Shown: positions 34,597 through 44,298, counted from the stretch's first letter. The stretch: 55,040 nt of DNA from Verrucomicrobiota bacterium (GCA_029974925.1 JARKQH010000064.1:1-55040); one strand, 5' to 3'. Numbers and translations: made by a program. Notes: a model not told the origin generated them from the letters alone.

Positions 34597-37500
34597 TCAC
34601 TCCTTGCGCAGCCGGTAAAACCGCGTGGGCGGGTTGGTCTCGCCATCCACAAATTCAAACACCGCTCCCGTCGCCGTCAGGCTCGACAGATTGGTCCATG
34701 ACCCCAGCGAAGACGACGCCTCAAGCACAAAACTCCCCGGCCCCCCGCTGAACCCCAACTCAATCTGCCCGCCCGGCAGCAGCCGAATCGAATCAATCCG
34801 CGGCCGCAAGACTCCTGCCACCGTCAGCAACGCGTCCGCGCTGACCGCCACACCGGCCACATTGGAGACCACGACCGAATAGGCGCCGCCGTGGATTTCC
34901 CGCACGTCGGCAATCACGAAAGCGCTGCTTGTGGCGCCCTCGAGGTCGGCTCCATTAAACCGCCATTGGTAGCTCAGGGGTTCGGTACCCCCAGCCTCAA
35001 CGGTGAAGGTGACAGTGTCCCCCGCGTTCACGGTCTGACTCTGAGGCTGGGTCACAATGCCAGGCGGGACGTTGACCGTCAACACGGCCGGGTCGCTTAC
35101 TTCCACTCCCGCCGCGTTGCTCACGATGACGGAGTAGATGCCCGAGTCCGCCGGCTGCACATTGTCAAGGGAGAAGCTGCTGCCGGTGGCGCCCACAATA
35201 TCGCCGCCGCCCCGCTGCCACTGGTAACTCAGCGGCTCCGTACCGGTGGCGGACACGGCAAAAACCACCGTGGCGCCGGGGTTGACCGTCTGATCGGCCG
35301 GATGCGCGATGATCACCGGCGGCAGGCGCACGGCGAGGATGGCATTGGAACTGAGCACAGCCCCCGCCACGTTGGTCACCACCACCGCATACTCGCCCGC
35401 GTCCGAGGCTTGCAGATTATTCAAGGTTAGACTGCTTGCGGTTGCGCCCGCCAGCGGGGCGCCCTTGAATCGCCATTGGTATCCCAACGGCGCGCTGCCG
35501 GCCGCCGTCACGCTGAACGTGACGGCCGCCCCCTGGTTATGGGTCTGGCTGAGGGGCTGGCTCGTTATCGTGACCGGCTGGTTCACGGTCAACATCGCAT
35601 TCGAGCTGATAACCGAACCAAACGAACTGGAGACCACCACGGAATAAAGACCTGCATGACTCGGTTGCGCCGCCGTCCGCGTATAAATGCTGGCGGTGGC
35701 CCCCGCGATGTTTGCGCCGTTGAACCGCCACTGGTAGGAAAGCGAGCCCGAGCCGGTGGCGTTCACGGCGAAAGCGGCCGGCTGGCCCGCCAGCACCGTC
35801 CGGTTCGCCGGTTGCATCAGCACGACCGGCGGCTGGGAGGGCGTTGCCGTCGAAACGAACTTGACCGCGTCACTGTACATCCGCCCGCTGGTCGAGTTCA
35901 GTGTGCCCCCGCCATAGGCGAAGGTAATGGTCGGCACGGTTACTCCCGCATTCAACGTCATCGTCCCCAACAATTCCCACGTGTTTCCATTCGGCTCCTG
36001 GAAGACGGACGTGGACGCCGGCAGCCCGCTGCAGCCGGTTTGACTGATGTTCACAACGATATCATCCGATATGCTGCTTGCGCTGCCGTGGGTCACATAA
36101 ACCGTGTAGGTCCCTCCCGGAACCGAGAGCGTGGGCCGGATGGTAAAACTGGGCGTTCCCGAAAAACCATAACGCGACCCGCTTCCCGAAAGTCCCGCCG
36201 CCCCGCTCTTAAGTGTCGAATTGGCAAAACTCACGTCCGCATAAGGCGGATTGGGTGTAAGGCTGCCGTCCGGCTGCCGGCTTTCCACAATCCGCTCGTT
36301 CGTGAACGAAGCGGTAACGGATTTGTTCCCGTTCATCGTGATGACCAATGGATTGGCGGCGCCGCCGGCGTCCCCCGACCAGCCGCTGAAGAACTGGCTC
36401 GTCGTTGGCGTCAACGTCACGCTTGAGCCCGGTGGATAGGTGGGCAGGTCGGGACTTTTGCTGACCGCTCCGGCCCCGGAGACGGTCAGATTCAGCGCGT
36501 AATGAACGGTCAGCGTCGCTGGCGGGCTGGTATCGCTGCCCGCGTTGTTGGTAACGCTCACCGTATAGCTCCCCGCATTCGCCGTCTGAACATTGTCAAG
36601 GATGAGCGATGGCAGAGTCGCGCCCGCCAGGTTTGCCCCGTTGAACTTCCATTGGTAGCTCAACGGACCCGTCCCTTGCGCCGCGGCAGTCAGCGTCACG
36701 CTCGCTCCCGCGGTCACGGTCTGGCTTTGCGGATACGTGGTGAGGAGCGGGGGAGAATCGGAAGTCACGACACTGAGCACCGCGTTGGAACTGGTCACCG
36801 AGCCCGCCGAGTTGGCGACGCGCACCGTGTAAACGCCGGCGTCCGCCGGGGTCACATTGGTGCGCGTGTAAATCCTGCCGCTGGCGCCGGCAATATCCGC
36901 CCCGTTGAAGCGCCATTGGTAACCCGGCGGCGGATTGCCGGTCGCCGTCACCGAAAACACCGCGTCGCCCCCCACCACAATGCTTTGGCTTTGCGGCTGA
37001 TGCACAATCGCCGGCGCGGCGGATTGCTCGAGCTCGAAGTCCTGCGTCGTCACCGCTCCGACCGTCACGGTCACATTGGACGAACGGGTCAGGTAACCCG
37101 GGAATCCCGCCGTCAGCGTGTAAGTGCCCGGCAGCAAATCCACTGTCCCAAAAAATCCGGTCGCGTCCGTGCGCAGCGTCCGGCTGACCGGCCCGCTGAG
37201 GATCACGGTGGCGTAGTCAAGGCCCGCCAGCGTGGCGGCATCGCGCACGTACCCCTTCAGGTGCCCGCGCGTCGGCGCGGTCTTCCACGTCATCTCGGGC
37301 GGGCTGACGGCGGTGCCAAACACCGGCGGCGTGATGGGATCGTAAGGGCTGGGCTGGGTCAAGGCCGCCAGGAAGGTCGCCCGCGGCACGCCTTCGTCGT
37401 TGGTGAGCTTGTAGGCATACCCGCTGACTCCATCGGCGCGGTAACCGGCTGGCGTCAGCTCCCGGCTCGACCGGATCTGCAAAATTGAATCGTCTATGCT

Positions 37501-38523
37501 GTTCAAATACAGCGCCGGTCCCAGCGCCACCTGGCGGTTGTACCGGTGGTTCTTGGCAAACACGCTCCAGTTGTTCCACGCCGAGGCCCAAGTGTCCTGG
37601 TCGAAATACATCATCGGGATGTTCAGGTCCAAAATCCCCTCCTCCATCCACGCCCGCCAATCCTGCAGCTTGTCCGTGTAGGCCGCCGCCGAGCTGTACC
37701 ACGCGCTGTCGGTCGTGACGCCCGGTGCAAAACAGATCGTGTCCGCCGAGATTCTGACCTGCGGCTTGAGCGCGAGGGCGGACAGATAAATCTTCCGCAC
37801 CAGCGCCGTCACTTGGTCCCGCCGAAACTGCAGCCAGACCGAGTCGGTCGTCGAGGGAAGCCCGCTGCGGTTGTACAGCGTGTTGAATCGCTGCACCGCC
37901 ACCGGGTTGTACCCCCAGGCTTTGCCCGAATACCGAATGTAATCCAAGTTGAAGCCGTCCACGTCGTAGCGCGAAATGATGTCCATGGCCACGTTGTAAG
38001 TATGCGCCTGAACGCCGGGATGGCCGGGGTCGAAAACGTAGTTTGCCCCGTCGTAAGTCTCCCCCGCATTGTTCTGCGTCAGCCAATCCGGATGCAGGCT
38101 CATGGGGTGGTTCGGCGGCGGGGACGCCGTCTGGCTGATGGGATAGGTCACGATCCAGGCGTGAATCTCGATCCGCGCCTTGCCCCCCGACGTGTCGTGG
38201 CCCTTGGTGATGAGGTCCTGCAGCGGATCGAAGCTCGCCGGCGACACATCCGTCGCTTTGGGTTCATACGGGCTGCCGTTGTAATACGCGTCCCCCCGCT
38301 TCCGCACCTCGACAATCACCGCATTGAAATTCCCCGCCCGCGCATCCGTTATCAGTTGCGTCACTTGGCTGGCGTCCTTGAACCCCGCCCCGAAGGCATC
38401 CACCCAAAGCGCCCGGAATTCGGGTGTTTGAGCCCAAGCTCCCAAGCCCGAAAGCAACACAGGAACGCAAAACAGAAGGCGGAACCGCAGGGGCCGAGCC
38501 AAGGCAGGAAACAACTTAAACAT
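34597..38523 (-). CDS. Giant secreted GHL10-type hydrolase with six Ig-like domains
   Basis: The protein has 1308 aa. A signal peptide (1-31, ending GAWAQ) precedes a GHL10/DUF187 TIM-barrel (about 33-390; FRALWVDAFG, DGFNLDYIRYSG, NIPMMYFDQD). A carboxypeptidase regulatory-like domain follows (about 420-498). Then come two Ig-like domains (503-586, 589-673), an InlB-type B repeat (677-741), a golvesin-C-like beta domain (744-892), four more Ig-like domains (897-1235) and a C-terminal module ending RFYRLR, common in Verrucomicrobiota secreted proteins. GHL10 members are predicted glycosidases acting on polysaccharides, and the Ig and B-repeat parts likely mediate adhesion or surface placement. 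It faces the same way as the RM operon and has its own promoter. Confidence 0.9.
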   Translation of the reverse strand: MFKLFPALARPLRFRLLFCVPVLLSGLGAWAQTPEFRALWVDAFGAGFKDASQVTQLITDARAGNFNAVIVEVRKRGDAYYNGSPYEPKATDVSPASFDPLQDLITKGHDTSGGKARIEIHAWIVTYPISQTASPPPNHPMSLHPDWLTQNNAGETYDGANYVFDPGHPGVQAHTYNVAMDIISRYDVDGFNLDYIRYSGKAWGYNPVAVQRFNTLYNRSGLPSTTDSVWLQFRRDQVTALVRKIYLSALALKPQVRISADTICFAPGVTTDSAWYSSAAAYTDKLQDWRAWMEEGILDLNIPMMYFDQDTWASAWNNWSVFAKNHRYNRQVALGPALYLNSIDDSILQIRSSRELTPAGYRADGVSGYAYKLTNDEGVPRATFLAALTQPSPYDPITPPVFGTAVSPPEMTWKTAPTRGHLKGYVRDAATLAGLDYATVILSGPVSRTLRTDATGFFGTVDLLPGTYTLTAGFPGYLTRSSNVTVTVGAVTTQDFELEQSAAPAIVHQPQSQSIVVGGDAVFSVTATGNPPPGYQWRFNGADIAGASGRIYTRTNVTPADAGVYTVRVANSAGSVTSSNAVLSVVTSDSPPLLTTYPQSQTVTAGASVTLTAAAQGTGPLSYQWKFNGANLAGATLPSLILDNVQTANAGSYTVSVTNNAGSDTSPPATLTVHYALNLTVSGAGAVSKSPDLPTYPPGSSVTLTPTTSQFFSGWSGDAGGAANPLVITMNGNKSVTASFTNERIVESRQPDGSLTPNPPYADVSFANSTLKSGAAGLSGSGSRYGFSGTPSFTIRPTLSVPGGTYTVYVTHGSASSISDDIVVNISQTGCSGLPASTSVFQEPNGNTWELLGTMTLNAGVTVPTITFAYGGGTLNSTSGRMYSDAVKFVSTATPSQPPVVLMQPANRTVLAGQPAAFAVNATGSGSLSYQWRFNGANIAGATASIYTRTAAQPSHAGLYSVVVSSSFGSVISSNAMLTVNQPVTITSQPLSQTHNQGAAVTFSVTAAGSAPLGYQWRFKGAPLAGATASSLTLNNLQASDAGEYAVVVTNVAGAVLSSNAILAVRLPPVIIAHPADQTVNPGATVVFAVSATGTEPLSYQWQRGGGDIVGATGSSFSLDNVQPADSGIYSVIVSNAAGVEVSDPAVLTVNVPPGIVTQPQSQTVNAGDTVTFTVEAGGTEPLSYQWRFNGADLEGATSSAFVIADVREIHGGAYSVVVSNVAGVAVSADALLTVAGVLRPRIDSIRLLPGGQIELGFSGGPGSFVLEASSSLGSWTNLSSLTATGAVFEFVDGETNPPTRFYRLRKE
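34819..35835 (-). repeat. Four tandem Ig-like domain repeats (Ig3-Ig6)
   Basis: Within the giant protein four units of about 84 residues repeat head to tail (residues 897-1235). Each begins with Gln-Pro near TV and carries a YQW core followed by FNGA or a variant, then AGxYSVVVSN before the next unit. The copies have diverged, so the array arose some time ago rather than by very recent expansion. Confidence 0.8.
36505..37017 (-). repeat. Two tandem Ig-like domain repeats (Ig1-Ig2)
   Basis: Residues 503-673 of the giant protein form two further copies of the same Ig-like unit (YQWRFNGAD and YQWKFNGAN). They are separated from Ig3-Ig6 by the B repeat and the golvesin-like domain. Confidence 0.75.
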
Positions 38524-38533
38524 TCTACATTAG

Positions 38534-38562
38534 GATATGCCTTTTCCGTCCCTTGGGGTCAA
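38534..38562 (-). promoter_or_regulatory. Promoter of the GHL10/Ig gene
   Basis: On the minus strand TTGACC (38562-38557), 17 bp, CATATC (38539-38534), then 10 bases to the ATG at 38523. The -35 is a 5/6 match and the -10 is weak. It predicts a leader of about three bases. Confidence 0.45.
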
Positions 38563-38645
38563 GCGACAATCTGACCGCCATCCCACGCCAACCCGACCCC
38601 ATGCCGGCCCGCCGCACCGGCTCCTCCGACGGACCGCCCGGCCGT

Positions 38646-39566
38646 TCAGGGGCGGGGATGATACTTCCGATGCACCTCGCGCAAGCGGTTGGAGGCCACA
38701 TGCGTATAAATCTCAGTCGTGCTGATGTTGGCATGCCCCAACAGCTCCTGGATGATCCGGAGGTCCGCTCCATGCTCGAGCAGGTGCGTGGCAAAACTGT
38801 GGCGCAGCATGTGCGGCGTCAGGTTCCGCCCAATCTGGGCCCGCTGCGCCCGCCGTTTGATCCGCAGCCACAGGGTCACGGCGGCAAAGGGCGTGCCGCG
38901 CCGGGTCAAAAACACGGTCCCCGGCGAGCGCGGCCGAACCAACTTGGGCCTTCCGGCGTCCAAATACCTTTGCAGAGCGGCCACCGCCGGACGCCCCACC
39001 GGCACGACCCGTTCCTTGTTTCCTTTGCCGATGACGGTGATGAAACCCGCCTCCAGATGCAGTTGCTCGAGCCGCAACTGCCGCAACTCCGCCAGGCGCA
39101 ACCCCGACGCATACGCCAGTTCCAGCACCGCCTGATCACACAGGCTCGAGGGGGTCTCGGGCGCCTCGGGCCTCAGCAAACGCTCGACCTCCTCGCCCGT
39201 CAACGCCTTGGGCAGCCGCTTCCACCGCCGCGGCAGCGACAGGCTTTCCGCCAGATTCCCCGGCAGATGCTTTTCGGCCTCGGCAAAGCGGTAAAAGGCT
39301 CGGAGCGCCGCAATCTCGAGGTAGAGACTCTCGCTGCTCAAGCGGCGCGCCGAGTCCTCGGGCACCCGGGCCAGCCGCCGCTGGCGTTCGTGCTGGAGGA
39401 AAGCCATGAGGTGTCGGAGCTCGACCTGCCCCCAGTCGGTCAATCCCTCCTTCCGCGCCCAGGCCAGAAACTTGCGCAGGAGCGCTTCGTAAGTTCGCTG
39501 GGTATGTTCCGCCTGCCCCCGCTCATGGCGCAGGTGCTGGAGAAACTCCTCGACCAGCGCTTCCAT
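38646..39566 (-). CDS. Tyrosine recombinase (XerC/XerD family)
   Basis: This 306-aa recombinase has an N-terminal SAM-like DNA-binding domain (about 1-90) and a catalytic domain with all expected residues: Arg157 (GLRLAELR), Lys181 (GKGNKER), His252 and Arg255 (HMLRHSFATH), His278 (LLGHANISTT) and nucleophile Tyr287 (IYTHV). It looks like the housekeeping XerD-type enzyme that resolves chromosome dimers at dif with a partner. XerC versus XerD cannot be settled without comparing both genes. There are no phage or integron genes around it; purC lies 25 bp upstream on the same strand, so it is probably co-transcribed with purC. Confidence 0.93.
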   Translation of the reverse strand: MEALVEEFLQHLRHERGQAEHTQRTYEALLRKFLAWARKEGLTDWGQVELRHLMAFLQHERQRRLARVPEDSARRLSSESLYLEIAALRAFYRFAEAEKHLPGNLAESLSLPRRWKRLPKALTGEEVERLLRPEAPETPSSLCDQAVLELAYASGLRLAELRQLRLEQLHLEAGFITVIGKGNKERVVPVGRPAVAALQRYLDAGRPKLVRPRSPGTVFLTRRGTPFAAVTLWLRIKRRAQRAQIGRNLTPHMLRHSFATHLLEHGADLRIIQELLGHANISTTEIYTHVASNRLREVHRKYHPRP

Positions 39567-39591
39567 TCCCTAGCCGCTTCCAGAAGTCCGC

Positions 39592-40479
39592 CTAGAGCTT
39601 CCTGCCGGTGAGCCGTTCATACGCCTCGAGATACTTTGCCTGCGTCCGCGCCACCACTTCCGGCGGCAGGGCCGGCGCCGGCGGGGTCTTGTTCCAGTCG
39701 AGCGTCTCGAGGTAATCCCGCACGAATTGCTTGTCGAAACTGGGCTGCCCCTTCCCTGGCGCATACTGGTCGGCTGGCCAGAACCGCGAGGAATCCGGGG
39801 TCAGGACCTCGTCAATCAGAATCAACCTCCCGTCCAACAGCCCAAACTCGAACTTCGTGTCCGCAATGATAATCCCCCGCTGCCGCGCGTAGTCCCGCGC
39901 AAAACGGTAAATCTTCAACGAGGCGGCCCGCGCCTCCTCCGCCAGGTCCGCCCCCACGATCCGCGCCGCCTCCGCGAACGAAATGTTTTCGTCATGGCCG
40001 GTCTCCGCCTTGGTTGCGGGCGTGAAGATGGGCTCCGGCAACTCCGAGGATTCCTGCAAACCCGGGGGCAGCTTGATTCCGCACACCGTCTGATTCTGCC
40101 GGTATTCCTTCCAGCCCGACCCCGCCAGGTAGCCTCGCACCACACACTCGATGGCCAGCGGTTTGGCCTTCTTCACAATCATGCTCCGCCCCGTCAATTG
40201 CGCCCTGGCAAACTCCAGGTTGGGCGGCAGAGGGTCGCCGGTCCGCGAAATCAGGTGGTTCGGCTGGAAACTCTCCGTCTGCCCAAACCAAAAATACGAA
40301 ATCTGCGTCAGCACCTCTCCCTTCCGCGGAATCCCGTTCGGCATGATGCAATCAAACGCCGAAATCCGGTCCGTCGCCACCAGCAACAGACGGTCCCCCA
40401 GATCGAATATCTCCCGCACCTTCCCGCTCTTGACCTTCTTGACACCGGGCAAATCCAGTTGGAGCACAGTTGAGTTCAT
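39592..40479 (-). CDS. purC: Phosphoribosylaminoimidazole-succinocarboxamide synthase (SAICAR synthase)
   Basis: This 295-aa enzyme makes SAICAR from CAIR and aspartate with ATP in purine synthesis. Motifs: [11 protein letters not shown] (residues 20-30), [29 protein letters not shown] and [24 protein letters not shown]. The length of nearly 300 places it with the longer PurC/Ade1 type rather than the 240-residue type of E. coli. I chose the ATG at 40479; 7 bases upstream a -10-like CATATT ends, again implying a leaderless message. Upstream in-frame sequence to 40515 lies inside the promoter and is unlikely to be translated. The Xer recombinase gene follows 25 bp downstream. Confidence 0.95.
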   Translation of the reverse strand: MNSTVLQLDLPGVKKVKSGKVREIFDLGDRLLLVATDRISAFDCIMPNGIPRKGEVLTQISYFWFGQTESFQPNHLISRTGDPLPPNLEFARAQLTGRSMIVKKAKPLAIECVVRGYLAGSGWKEYRQNQTVCGIKLPPGLQESSELPEPIFTPATKAETGHDENISFAEAARIVGADLAEEARAASLKIYRFARDYARQRGIIIADTKFEFGLLDGRLILIDEVLTPDSSRFWPADQYAPGKGQPSFDKQFVRDYLETLDWNKTPPAPALPPEVVARTQAKYLEAYERLTGRKL

Positions 40480-40486
40480 CGCCCCC

Positions 40487-40515
40487 AATATGCGAAAACC
40501 CTCCCCCCGGGGCAA
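40487..40515 (-). promoter_or_regulatory. Promoter of purC, leaderless layout
   Basis: On the minus strand TTGCCC (40515-40510), 17 bp, CATATT (40492-40487), then 7 bases to the ATG at 40479. Both boxes are 4/6 matches, and the spacing puts the start site at or next to the ATG. Confidence 0.5.
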
Positions 40516-40662
40516 ACCGGAAAGTCAGAACTGTGAATGGGCAAACCTGTGCCGCAGCCCCGCCCTCCGCAACGGTGGTTTGCCCTTCCCGCGCTTCACA
40601 GGGTCTCGCAGAGTTTGGAGCCGGCGCCAACCCCAAGCCGGCGCCGGCGCGACTGCCGGCGT

Positions 40663-43140
40663 TTATTCCCGGATGACGGCGCCGAGCCGTTGTTTAAACT
40701 GCTCGACGAGGCGCTGATGCGACGCGTTGGCCTCGGCATCGGTCAGGCTTCGCTCGCCGCTGCGATAGGTAAAAGCGTAGGCCATGCTCTTTTGGCCGGC
40801 AGGGACGTTTCCCCCGCGAAACACGTCGAACAGCTCCACGGACTCCAGATGCGCCGGTTTGGCCTGCTTGACCACCTGCAGAATCGCTTCGTGCGTTGTG
40901 GTTTCAGGCACCACCATGGCCACGTCGCGGCGAATGGCCGGATACGCCGGCAGCGGCTTGAACGACCGCGTCGTGATGCGGCGCACCAGCACCTGGTCCA
41001 GGTCCAGCTCCGCCAGCAAAACCGCGTCCCGCAGATCATATTTTCGCGCCAGCATCGGCTGCAGTTGCCCCAGCTCTCCGATTTGAAGCCTGCCCAACTG
41101 AATCACCGCCGATTCCAAAAACAAAGCGGTCGGTTCCGCGCGCCGCACATAACTCAGGCCGCGCAGCCCGAACTGCTCGCAGAATTCCTCGACCAGGCCT
41201 TTGAGGTCGAAAATGTCAAACTTCGCCTCCCGGTCCTCGCCCGACCAGAATAACGGTTGGCGGCGGCCGGTCAGGGCAATGGCCGCCCGGCGCATCTCGC
41301 GAATTTCCGGGGCCGCGCCCGGGCCGGAGGCGGGCTGGGTCTGGAACACCCGCCCGAGTTCAAACAAGGCCACATCATAGGTCTTGTAACTGATATTATG
41401 CTGAAGCGCATCCAGCAGGCCCGGCAACAGGCTCGGGCGGAGGGTATCCATGTCGCTGCTCAGGGGCTTGCCCAAACTCACGGCGGAACCGGCCGCGACC
41501 AACGCCGCCGCCGATGCCGAAATCAGGGTCTGCCCTTGCGCCTCGAACAGGCCCAACCCCGTCAGAATTCGCCTCGCCTCGGCCAGCTCGTCATGCACTG
41601 CATCGTAGGCATTCGCGCCAATCGCACCCCGCGGCGGCGTCGCCGGAATCCGGTCCACGCCGTATAGCCGGGCCACCTCTTCGATCAGGTCCACTTCCCG
41701 CTTGAGGTCCACCCGGAAGGTTGGGATGGCAAAGGTGACCGGTTCGGACGGCCCGGCCGGAGCGCCCACGGGCCGGGGTTTCCGGCCCACGATCTTGAGT
41801 TCGAGGCGGCTGAGATAATTCTCGATCGCCTCCGGTGGCAGCTCGACTCCCAACAGTTCGCTCACCTTCGCGTGGCGTAGCGTCACCTGCCGCGGCCGGA
41901 TGGGGGCCGCGCACGCATCCACGGCCCCGGCCGCCAGCGAGCCGCCGGCAGTCTGGAGGATCAACTGGGCGGCCCGCCGGCTGGCCCAGTCGCAAATGCC
42001 GATGTCGCTGCCGCGTTCAAACCGGTAGGACGATTCGGTCCGCAGGTCGAGCCGCTTGGAGGTTGCCCGGATGTTCTGCGGCTTGAAACAAGCGCTTTCG
42101 ATCAGCACATCGGTGGTGTCGGGCTGGATTTCGCTGTTTTGGCCGCCCATGATGCCCGCCAGCGCAACCGCCTTGGTTTCATCGGCAATCAGCAGCATGC
42201 CCTCCGCCAGGATGCGCTCCTGGCCGTCCAGCGTCATGAACCTCTCCCCCGCCCCAGCGCGGCGCACCACAATCGTGGGACAAGCCGCGCCCGGAGATTT
42301 GGACAGCAGGCGATAGTCAAAGGCGTGAAGAGGCTGGCCCACTTCAAACATCACATAGTTGGTCACATCCACCACGTTGTTGATGCTGCGCACCCCAAGC
42401 TTCTCGAGGGCGCCGGCCAGCCAGGCGGGGCTGGGGCCAATCTTCACCCCCCGGATCACCCGCGCATTGTAACGCGGACACAGCTCGCCATCCTCAACCC
42501 GCACCCGCACCCACGTCTCGGCCCCGGGCTCCGTCTCGCTCAATTTAACCTCCGGCCACTTGAGCTCGTTGCCGGTCAGGGCGGCGATCTCCCGCGCAAT
42601 CCCGATCACGCTGTTGAGGTCCGGCCGGTTGGGTGTGATTTCCAAATCATAAACCACGTCACTCTGCGCCCCGCCCAAGTACTCCGCAAACGGCTGCCCA
42701 ACCCTCGCGTCCGGGCGGAGAATCATCAATCCCTGCGCGTCCTCGGCCAGCCCGAGCTCCTTTGGCGAGCACATCATCCCGTGAGATTCCACCCCCCGAA
42801 TCTTGCCGACCTTGATCGTGAACGGGGCTTCACCCGGCTTCGCCGGCAGCGTCTTGCCCGGCAGAATCAGCGGAACCTTGTCGCCCGGTTTGAAATTGTC
42901 CGCCCCGCAAACAATCTGCCGCTCGCCGGTGCCGTCATGGACGCGGCAAACCGACAGTTTGTCGGCATTGGGATGCTTCTCGCGCGTGATGACCTCGGCC
43001 ACCACAATCCCGTCGAATTCCCCCCCGACCTTTTCGACCCCCTCGACCTCCAGTCCCAACATGGTCAGCCGCTCGGCCAGGTCCGCCGGCGACCAGTCGA
43101 AATCCACATATTCCTTAAGCCAGTTGAACGTGACTTTCAT
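40663..43140 (-). CDS. pheT: Phenylalanine-tRNA ligase beta subunit
   Basis: This 825-aa subunit has the full bacterial layout. An EMAP-type tRNA-binding domain lies at about 40-155, the B3/B4 editing region at about 210-400 (with NVVDVTNYVMFE), and B5 at about 410-490. A catalytic-like core domain follows, then a ferredoxin-fold anticodon-binding domain at the C-terminus (AYPAIRRDVAMVV to the end). It pairs with PheS as an alpha2beta2 enzyme that charges tRNA-Phe. pheS ends 33 bp upstream. The sequence CAAAAGATTCA (plus strand, 43148-43158) before this start is repeated before pheS. Confidence 0.97.
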   Translation of the reverse strand: MKVTFNWLKEYVDFDWSPADLAERLTMLGLEVEGVEKVGGEFDGIVVAEVITREKHPNADKLSVCRVHDGTGERQIVCGADNFKPGDKVPLILPGKTLPAKPGEAPFTIKVGKIRGVESHGMMCSPKELGLAEDAQGLMILRPDARVGQPFAEYLGGAQSDVVYDLEITPNRPDLNSVIGIAREIAALTGNELKWPEVKLSETEPGAETWVRVRVEDGELCPRYNARVIRGVKIGPSPAWLAGALEKLGVRSINNVVDVTNYVMFEVGQPLHAFDYRLLSKSPGAACPTIVVRRAGAGERFMTLDGQERILAEGMLLIADETKAVALAGIMGGQNSEIQPDTTDVLIESACFKPQNIRATSKRLDLRTESSYRFERGSDIGICDWASRRAAQLILQTAGGSLAAGAVDACAAPIRPRQVTLRHAKVSELLGVELPPEAIENYLSRLELKIVGRKPRPVGAPAGPSEPVTFAIPTFRVDLKREVDLIEEVARLYGVDRIPATPPRGAIGANAYDAVHDELAEARRILTGLGLFEAQGQTLISASAAALVAAGSAVSLGKPLSSDMDTLRPSLLPGLLDALQHNISYKTYDVALFELGRVFQTQPASGPGAAPEIREMRRAAIALTGRRQPLFWSGEDREAKFDIFDLKGLVEEFCEQFGLRGLSYVRRAEPTALFLESAVIQLGRLQIGELGQLQPMLARKYDLRDAVLLAELDLDQVLVRRITTRSFKPLPAYPAIRRDVAMVVPETTTHEAILQVVKQAKPAHLESVELFDVFRGGNVPAGQKSMAYAFTYRSGERSLTDAEANASHQRLVEQFKQRLGAVIRE

Positions 43141-43147
43141 GGCAATG

Positions 43148-43158
43148 CAAAAGATTCA
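43148..43158 (-). repeat. TGAATCTTTTG motif before pheT (copy 2)
   Basis: The 11-mer TGAATCTTTTG (minus strand) lies 7 bases before the pheT ATG. The same 11-mer precedes pheS at 44195-44205. Its position close to both starts suggests a shared translational element or common origin. Confidence 0.4.
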
Positions 43159-43173
43159 GTGAGGCGGTCCGGG

Positions 43174-44190
43174 TCAGAACTGGCTGAGAAACCGCAGATC
43201 ATTTTGGTAAAAGAGCCGGATGTCATTGATCCCGTACCGGATCATCGCAATCCGCTCGATTCCAAATCCAAACGCCCACCCCGTCCAGACCTCCGGATCG
43301 TACCCCACGTTCTCAAACACCTGCGGATGAACCATCCCGCAGCCGGCAATCTCCAGCCATTCCTTGCCCATCTTGCGGGTCAGCGCGCTGCTGAAATCAA
43401 TCTCGAAACTCGGCTCGGTGTAGCTGAAATAATGGGGACGAAACCGAATCCGCGTATCCGGGCCCATCAGTTCCTTGAAGACAAACTCGACGGTCCCCTT
43501 CAGGTCCCCAACCGTCACCTGCCGGTCCACATACAGGCCTTCCACCTGCTGAAAGGTCGGATTGTGCGTGGCATCCGCGTTGTCGCGACGGTAAACCCGC
43601 CCCGGAACAATGATGCGCACCGGGGGCGGCTGTTTCCGCATGACACGAATCTGGACGGAGGACGTGTGCGTGCGCAGCAGCGCCGGCGCGGCGCCGGCGG
43701 GCGCCGCCAGGTAAAACGTATCCTGCGTGTCCCGCGCCGGATGGTCCGCCGGGGTGTTCAGCGCGTCAAAACAGTGGTAATCGTCCTCCACTTCCGGCCC
43801 GTCGGCGACCACGAAGCCGATCTTCCGAAAACTCCGAACGATCGCCTCCGTGACCTGCGTCAGGGGATGCAGCCGGCCCAACACACGCCGCCGCCCCGGC
43901 AGCGTGAAATCCGTCGGTTCCTTCGGCAGCGCCGCCTTCAACTCCAGTTCCTCCCGGCGCCGGGCCAGTGCGGCCTCCAATTCCGCCTTGGCGGAGTTGA
44001 TCACCTTGCCCGCCGCGGGTTTCTCCTCCTTGGGCAACGAGCCCAACTGCTTCATCAGGGCGGTGAACTTCCCGTTCGACCCAAGATAACTCACGCGCGC
44101 CTGTTCCAAGGCGGTCAAATCCGACGCGGCACCGAACTCCGCGAGCGCCGCCTGTTTGAGCGGTTCAATTTGGTCAAGGATTGCTGCCAT
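43174..44190 (-). CDS. pheS: Phenylalanine-tRNA ligase alpha subunit
   Basis: This 338-aa catalytic subunit of PheRS has an N-terminal helical coiled coil (about 1-95) and a class II synthetase core. Motif 2 is around RTHTSSVQIRVM, then VYRRDNADATHNPTFQQVEGL; motif 3 is GFGIERIAMIRYGI near residue 317. Length and order match bacterial PheS. It lies between rplT and pheT on the minus strand, the classic rpmI-rplT-pheS-pheT order. An intrinsic terminator sits 79 bp upstream of the ATG, so expression is probably controlled separately from the ribosomal genes. Confidence 0.97.
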   Translation of the reverse strand: MAAILDQIEPLKQAALAEFGAASDLTALEQARVSYLGSNGKFTALMKQLGSLPKEEKPAAGKVINSAKAELEAALARRREELELKAALPKEPTDFTLPGRRRVLGRLHPLTQVTEAIVRSFRKIGFVVADGPEVEDDYHCFDALNTPADHPARDTQDTFYLAAPAGAAPALLRTHTSSVQIRVMRKQPPPVRIIVPGRVYRRDNADATHNPTFQQVEGLYVDRQVTVGDLKGTVEFVFKELMGPDTRIRFRPHYFSYTEPSFEIDFSSALTRKMGKEWLEIAGCGMVHPQVFENVGYDPEVWTGWAFGFGIERIAMIRYGINDIRLFYQNDLRFLSQF

Positions 44191-44194
44191 ATAA

Positions 44195-44205
44195 CAAAAG
44201 ATTCA
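44195..44205 (-). repeat. TGAATCTTTTG motif before pheS (copy 1)
   Basis: TGAATCTTTTG (minus strand) lies 4 bases before the pheS ATG and repeats the motif before pheT. Its TGAATCTTT part is also complementary to AAAGATTCA at the foot of the terminator upstream (plus strand 44298-44306), so the two could pair across the leader. Confidence 0.4.
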
Positions 44206-44268
44206 TCGCACTGCCGAACCACACTGGCGACCCGGTTTCTCCCCCGCGCCTCCAGACCCCCTGCCAAT

Positions 44269-44298
44269 AAAAAACGGGCGGACCGCGAGGTCGCCCGT
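44269..44298 (-). terminator. Intrinsic terminator between rplT and pheS
   Basis: On the minus strand ACGGGCGACC (44298-44289) pairs with GGTCCGCCCGT (44284-44274), with one bulged base and a 4-base loop. It is followed directly by a run of six T (44274-44269), counting the last stem base. This is a textbook rho-independent terminator located 42 bp after the rplT stop. It either ends the rpmI-rplT unit or acts as an attenuator for pheST. Confidence 0.8.
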
